Shown here one piece after another: positions 59,464 through 64,000 of a stretch of 64,000 nt of DNA. The notes below the pieces were generated by a model. The model had not been told where the DNA came from. It did not search any database and was given only the letters and a program-made list of their open reading frames with translations. How positions within the stretch are numbered: position 1 is the first letter of the stretch; every line of letters starts with the position of its first letter. The position numbers were made by a program, and so were the translations under genes. Source of the DNA: an uncultured Flavobacteriaceae bacterium (lineage in GTDB: Bacteria; Bacteroidota; Bacteroidia; Flavobacteriales; Flavobacteriaceae); contig CANNAC010000001.1 in assembly GCA_947502495.1 (NCBI GenBank), positions 124,001-188,000 of the forward strand, read 5' to 3'.

Positions 59464-59539
59464 CAACTAACTTATTTTAAAACGTACAATTATGAAAAAT
59501 TCAAAGAATTTTCACGAATACTTAATCAATAAAAGTAGC

Positions 59540-60112
59540 ATGAGTAAAAATATAAAATTAATACTAAGCGCAATTTTAATCTCAACATTTGCATTTAATT
59601 GCTCTAGTGATGATGATAATGCTAGTGGAGAAATGACAACAATAGAAACAGATTTCTCTGGAACCTATGCACAACAAGACCAAATGGGGAGACCAGCAGT
59701 AAATACTGTATTTGTAGGTGCGGCTAGTAAAAATACATTTAATGTAACTACACCTTCAGATCAAGGTGCCGCTTTTCAATCTATGTTTCAAACTAACTTA
59801 GAAGGTTTAAGCCCAGCTTTTGCTAATCCAGGAGATAGGAATGCTTTAATGCAAACTTCTGCAGACTTTACAGGATTATTAGCTACAGATGTACTTAATC
59901 TTTCTTTAGATGGAGAAACTACTTTTTTTAATCCAGTATCTGGAGCATTGTTAACCGGAAGAAATTTAACAGATGATGTGATTACAGTAGAATTATTATT
60001 AATATTTGGAGGGGAAGACTTTACAGAAAACCCTGAATTATCTAACGATAATGTAGATGCTAACGATAAACCTTTTTCTGACTCCTTTCCTTACTTAGCT
60101 TCTGCTTGGTAA
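59540..60112 (+). CDS. DUF4331 protein, C-terminal-type half (lipoprotein)
   Basis: 190 aa from ATG 59540 (MSKNIKLILSAILIS signal, lipobox at Cys20, FAFNC). An ATG at 59492 would add 16 residues before the signal. The features are those that end full DUF4331 proteins: QMGRPAVNTVFVG, GRNLTDDVITVEL, and the final PFSDSFPYLASAW. It lies 76 bp after the other half, both exported, so they may form one functional unit from two chains. Confidence 0.8.
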   Translation: MSKNIKLILSAILISTFAFNCSSDDDNASGEMTTIETDFSGTYAQQDQMGRPAVNTVFVGAASKNTFNVTTPSDQGAAFQSMFQTNLEGLSPAFANPGDRNALMQTSADFTGLLATDVLNLSLDGETTFFNPVSGALLTGRNLTDDVITVELLLIFGGEDFTENPELSNDNVDANDKPFSDSFPYLASAW

Positions 60113-60219
60113 AATATATAATAGCATTAGAGTGTGTTAAGCGCACTCTAATGTTTTTTAAACAACCAGACTACCAACTACCTACAATTACAACCAACAA
60201 AACAACAAAAAACAACAAA

Positions 60220-61518
60220 ATGAAAACAGCAAATTATAAACTACTATTTATTTTATTACTAGTCTTAACAATAACAAGCTGTAATACAAGTAATAACCAA
60301 ATAACGAGTGTAAATGATTACAGCGCATTTCTAGAATTAACAGAGAGCGAGACGTTGCAGACTATTCAAGGAGATCATGACTTTTGGGAAAATAAGCTAG
60401 AAAAAGAACCGAATCAATATCCGCATTTACTGAAATTAGCAGCGTCTCAATCTCAGTTATTTACTGCAACAGGAAATATTGATTATTTAATTAATGCAGA
60501 AGAAAGCCTAATTAAGGCTAATGAAAAAATCAACTATACCAATTCTGGTTATTTGCGTGCTTTAGCTAGAAACTATATTTCACAACACCGTTTTAAAGAA
60601 GCACTAACGCTTTTAGAAAAAGCCGAAACTATTGGCGAAAACTTAAAAGGAACACAAAAAATGCTATTTGATGTGCATTTAGAATTAGGAAATACTAAAG
60701 AAGCATCTCATTATTTAGCACAAGTAAAAAACTTAAGTGATTTTGGGTTTTTAATTCGCTTGTCTAAATGGAGCGATCATAGAGGAGATTTAGCGTCTAC
60801 CATAAAATATATGGAGAAAGCGATGGCAATTGCAGAGGCATCTAAAAACAAAGCATTAATGCAATGGGCATATACCAATATTGCTGATTATTATGGACAT
60901 GACGGACAAATAGAAAAATCATACAATTACTATTTAAAAGCATTAACCATAAATGCAAATGATGCCTATGCTAAAAAAGGAATTGCTTGGATTGTTTATT
61001 CTTATGAGCGTAACCCTAAGGAAGCATTACGTATTTTAAATACGATTGAAAAACAGCACCAAGCACCAGATTACTTTTTATTGAAAGCTGAAATTTCCGA
61101 ATACATGGAAGATTCCCTTGCTAAAACAAAAAACTTAACATTATACGCAGAAGCAGTTACCAATGCTAAATATGGCGATATGTATAATGCATACAACGCA
61201 AAACTGTTTGCCGAAGAATTAAACCTTACCGATAAAGCTTTAGCGCTTTCTAGATTAGAAATTGAAAACAGACCAACAGCGCAATCTTATGATTTGTTAG
61301 CTTGGACTTATTATAATAAAGGACATTTTGAAAATGCTTTACATATTGCTGAAGAAAACGTTTTAAACAAAACCTTTGAACCAGAAGCAATGTATCATTT
61401 AGCAAAAATATATAAAGCGAATGGTAAATTATCGGAAGCTAAAAGACTTAAAAAAGAATTACTAGAAAGTAGTTTTGAGCTCGGTCCTTTAGTAGAGAAA
61501 GAAATAAAAAATATTTAA
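60220..61518 (+). CDS. Tetratricopeptide-repeat lipoprotein
   Basis: 432 aa from ATG 60220 (MKTANYKLLFILLLVLTITSC, lipobox Cys21); the frame from 60106 only adds a non-signal leader. At least six TPR-like units (LALLEKAETIGENLKGTQ-type, YMEKAMAIAEASKNKALMQW, NYYLKALTINANDAYAKKG). Third gene of the DUF4331 operon. It likely scaffolds proteins at the inner face of the outer membrane. Confidence 0.87.
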   Translation: MKTANYKLLFILLLVLTITSCNTSNNQITSVNDYSAFLELTESETLQTIQGDHDFWENKLEKEPNQYPHLLKLAASQSQLFTATGNIDYLINAEESLIKANEKINYTNSGYLRALARNYISQHRFKEALTLLEKAETIGENLKGTQKMLFDVHLELGNTKEASHYLAQVKNLSDFGFLIRLSKWSDHRGDLASTIKYMEKAMAIAEASKNKALMQWAYTNIADYYGHDGQIEKSYNYYLKALTINANDAYAKKGIAWIVYSYERNPKEALRILNTIEKQHQAPDYFLLKAEISEYMEDSLAKTKNLTLYAEAVTNAKYGDMYNAYNAKLFAEELNLTDKALALSRLEIENRPTAQSYDLLAWTYYNKGHFENALHIAEENVLNKTFEPEAMYHLAKIYKANGKLSEAKRLKKELLESSFELGPLVEKEIKNI

Positions 61519-61543
61519 TTTAGCGTTTTTAAAAAATTTAAAT

Positions 61544-63772
61544 ATGAAAAAGATAATACTAGCAAGCATCTTATTTTGTTCCTTTTCAACAATAATTGCA
61601 CAAAATATTAAAGGAAAAATAACAGATAGCTTTAAACAACCATTAGAAAATGTGTATGTGTTTAATACCAATGCAAATACACACGCGCATACCTTACCAA
61701 ACGGAACCTTTATTTTATTAGATAATAAAGTAGGAGACACCTTAAATATTGGTTTGTTAGGCTTTAAAAAACAAATAGTTATTGTAGATAATAGTCATGT
61801 AAATAGCGGATTAGAAATTGTTTTACAAAGCAAAACATTAATGCTGGATGAATTGATACTTACAGAACAATTAGACGCAGTAAGTACTATTACAAAAATA
61901 GATATTGCAACATCACCTGTAAATTCATCACAAGAAATATTACAAAAAGTACCTGGATTAATTATTGGTCAGCATGCAGGAGGAGGAAAGGCAGAACAGC
62001 TTTTTTTAAGAGGTTTTGATATCGATCATGGAACCGATATTTCTATCGGTGTAGATGGAATGCCTGTAAATATGGTGTCTCATGCACACGGACAAGGATA
62101 TAGTGATTTGCACTTTGTGATTCCCGAAACCATAAATAAAATAGATTTTGGTAAAGGTCCATATTACGGAAAACAAGGAGATTTTAACACTGCAGGATAT
62201 GTAGATTTTTCTACCAAAGATCATTTAAGAGAAAGCACCATTAAGCTTTCTGCAGGACAATTTAATTCTTTAAAAACCTTGGCTATGTTTAACTTATTAG
62301 AAGATAAGCAAAATCAAAATGCATACATAGCTGCAGAGTATATTGCTACAGATGGACCTTTTAAGTCACCTCAAAATTTTAATAGATTGAATCTTTTTGG
62401 AAAGTACGTCGTGTACACTCCAGATAATAATAAACTTTCTTTAACGGCTTCACATTTTACAAGTCGTTGGGATGCTTCTGGGCAAATTCCGCAAAGAGAA
62501 GTAGATAACGGTAATATCACCCGTTTTGGAGCAATTGATGATACCGAAGGTGGTAACACAGAACGCACAAACTTTAATGTGGTGTATGATAAATATATTT
62601 CAGATAATACAAAGCTGAAAGCCAATGCTTTTTATTCACATTACGCTTTTGAATTGTATTCTAATTTTACCTTCTTTTTAGAAGATGCAGTGAATGGAGA
62701 TCAAATCAAACAAAAAGAAAATAGACATATTTTTGGTGTAAATACAGAAATCACCAAAGATTTATTTTTAGGAAATGTACCTCTACAATTAAATTACGGC
62801 GTTGGTTTAAGACACGATATATCTAATGATGTGGAGTTATCTAAAACATTAAATAGAACTACACTTATTGAAAGTGTACAGTTAGGTGACATTAATCAAA
62901 CCAACTTAGATGCATTTGTTGGAGCAGATTTTGAGTTTGGTAAACTTACCGTCAGTCCTGCATTACGTCTAGATTATTTTAAGTTTTTATACAATGATCA
63001 ATTACAACCTGCTTTAAATACGCAATCGGAAACCAAAACAATTGTTAGTCCGAAACTAAATTTTTTCTATGATGCTAAAGACAATTTACAACTGTTTGTA
63101 AAGTCGGGAATCGGATTTCATTCTAACGACACTAGAGTAGTGGTAGCACAAAGTGGCGAAGAGATTTTACCTCGCGCTTATGGCGTAGATGTGGGAAATA
63201 TTTGGAAACCATTTTCAAAACTTGTCGTTAATTCTGCAGTATGGTATTTGTTTTCAGAACAAGAGTTTGTATATGTTGGCGATGCAGGAATAGTAGAACC
63301 AAGTGGAAAAAGTGAACGTTACGGATTAGATTTAGGATTGCGCTATCAGTTTAATGATTGGCTGTATTTTGATACCGATGCAACACTAACGCATGCAAGA
63401 AGTGTAGAAGAACCGGAAGGAGAAAACTATATTCCGTTAGCGCCAGATTTTACAATGGCAGGAGGATTCTCGGTTAAAGATTTAAACGGTTTTTCTGGAG
63501 GAATTAGATACCGATTTATTGATGATAGACCAGCAAACGAAGATAATTCTATAGTTGCGGAAGGTTATTTTGTGACCGATTTTAATGTAAACTATACCTT
63601 TAATAATATCACTTTAGGAATGGTTATAGAAAATCTATTCGATGTAGATTGGAATGAAACACAATTTGCGACAGAATCTAGATTACAAAACGAAGCTCAA
63701 TCTGTAGAAGAAATTCACTTTACACCAGGAACACCATTTTTTATAAAAGGAAGCATTAGCTACACCTTTTAA
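61544..63772 (+). CDS. TonB-dependent receptor of the DUF4331 operon
   Basis: 742 aa. Signal peptide to about 20 (IIAQ), CarboxypepD_reg-like domain (IKGKITDSFKQPLENVYVFN, about 22-100), plug (SSQEILQKVPGLIIGQHAGG, then LFLRGFDIDHGTDISIGVDG), barrel ending FIKGSISYTF. Between plug and barrel MVSHAHGQGYSDLHFV holds several His, hinting at a metal or haem-like ligand. DUF4331-TPR-receptor order suggests joint uptake of an unknown compound. Confidence 0.93.
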   Translation: MKKIILASILFCSFSTIIAQNIKGKITDSFKQPLENVYVFNTNANTHAHTLPNGTFILLDNKVGDTLNIGLLGFKKQIVIVDNSHVNSGLEIVLQSKTLMLDELILTEQLDAVSTITKIDIATSPVNSSQEILQKVPGLIIGQHAGGGKAEQLFLRGFDIDHGTDISIGVDGMPVNMVSHAHGQGYSDLHFVIPETINKIDFGKGPYYGKQGDFNTAGYVDFSTKDHLRESTIKLSAGQFNSLKTLAMFNLLEDKQNQNAYIAAEYIATDGPFKSPQNFNRLNLFGKYVVYTPDNNKLSLTASHFTSRWDASGQIPQREVDNGNITRFGAIDDTEGGNTERTNFNVVYDKYISDNTKLKANAFYSHYAFELYSNFTFFLEDAVNGDQIKQKENRHIFGVNTEITKDLFLGNVPLQLNYGVGLRHDISNDVELSKTLNRTTLIESVQLGDINQTNLDAFVGADFEFGKLTVSPALRLDYFKFLYNDQLQPALNTQSETKTIVSPKLNFFYDAKDNLQLFVKSGIGFHSNDTRVVVAQSGEEILPRAYGVDVGNIWKPFSKLVVNSAVWYLFSEQEFVYVGDAGIVEPSGKSERYGLDLGLRYQFNDWLYFDTDATLTHARSVEEPEGENYIPLAPDFTMAGGFSVKDLNGFSGGIRYRFIDDRPANEDNSIVAEGYFVTDFNVNYTFNNITLGMVIENLFDVDWNETQFATESRLQNEAQSVEEIHFTPGTPFFIKGSISYTF

Positions 63773-63865
63773 TAATAGAATACACACCAATGAAACACCA
63801 TATATTGCTATATAATCTAGAGAAATTTTAAGGGAGTTTTTTGAAGGAGTTTTTTGTTGGTTAGG

Positions 63866-63897
63866 AAACGCTATGTTTAGAAATAAACTGGCGTTTT
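63866..63897 (+). terminator. Probable terminator after the DUF4331 operon
   Basis: AAACGC and GCGTTT(T) arms around an A/T-rich loop of 19 nt, then TCTTT. Weak. Confidence 0.4.
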
Positions 63898-63960
63898 CTT
63901 TATTATATTGGTTTGTTGGTTTTGTCTATATTGATTCCTTCAGTATTTTAATTAATGAAG

Positions 63961-63992
63961 TTCGTTCTCTTAAAAACAATCAAGAGAACGAA
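63961..63992. promoter_or_regulatory. Perfect hairpin TTCGTTCTCTT/AAGAGAACGAA
   Basis: Eleven-base arms, 10-nt A-rich loop, at the right edge. An ORF beginning ATG at 63955 runs through it to the edge (MKFVLLKTIKRTNY), so it may be an early stem in the next gene, or a terminator or attenuator. It cannot be decided from this window. Confidence 0.4.
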
Positions 63993-64000
63993 TTATATTA

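Noticed and set aside
61544-63772. Receptor as a SusC-type glycan importer
   Set aside because: No SusD partner, glycoside hydrolase or sulfatase lies in the operon.

Overview
The window is AT-rich chromosomal DNA from a member of the Bacteroidota, most likely a marine-type Flavobacteriaceae. The reasons are the many TAnnTTTG minus-7 promoter boxes, a type IX secretion sorting tail, SusC-like TonB-dependent receptors, leucine dehydrogenase, a long Bacteroidota-type NusB, a PUR-family DUF3276 protein, 2TM-domain kinases and split DUF4331 proteins. I cannot name the genus from sequence alone. No rRNA, tRNA or CRISPR array was seen.

Layout. 1-4.2 kb: end of an AIM24-family gene, a small conserved ORF, then a probable copper-acquisition operon (Cys-containing small protein, MbnP, MbnH-type dihaem peroxidase, outer-membrane transporter). 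4.3-6.2 kb: B12-binding radical SAM protein. 6.2-11.3 kb: a TPR histidine kinase and NarL-type regulator, followed by a membrane protein, a SIMPL protein and a homologue of the leptospiral surface protein LipL32. Both promoters carry a similar operator-like motif at the same spacing. 11.5-21.6 kb: the accessory region. 21.6-43.7 kb: mostly core genes (csaA, BASS transporter, acyltransferase, ABC exporter, ldh, nusB, yajC, pepT, parDE, pyrD, HMG-CoA lyase, ferritin, guaB), with a porin/FMN-binding/membrane operon that carries metal-box-like TCTAAATAAA motifs. 43.7-64 kb: a decayed monooxygenase, tonB, hydrolase, ArsR-SDR operon, a TonB receptor, a LytS/LytTR system with three 2TM domains, Fic, a LETM1-like protein, and a DUF4331-TPR-TonB receptor operon.

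The outstanding feature is an integron-like gene-cassette array (about 11.9-20.4 kb). A XerC/D-like tyrosine recombinase (20418-21581, minus strand) is followed on the same strand by seven cassettes. They carry a secreted protein, a membrane-protein/cytochrome c pair, a MepA-like peptidase, a non-coding repeat cassette, a surface-repeat protein, two unknown genes, and a HigBA toxin-antitoxin pair. The cassettes are separated by seven related repeats of about 140 bp (R1-R7). Each repeat is a long imperfect hairpin: AAC, 6-nt spacer, arm of about 16 nt, centre, complementary arm, 3-nt spacer, GTT. The arms covary between copies, and wobble pairs favour folding of the + strand, the bottom strand relative to the cassette genes. 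The 6-7 nt beyond AAC/GTT differ from junction to junction, but match across each cassette rather than within each repeat. This is the footprint expected if whole cassettes are excised and inserted at AAC/GTT, as in integrons. The one junction pair that does not match contains an IS3 element lacking a target duplication. An IS110-family element has inserted into the crossover end of R1. The recombinase appears to lack the extra IntI segment and has a HARP-like N-terminal domain, so this may be a separate, convergent cassette system.
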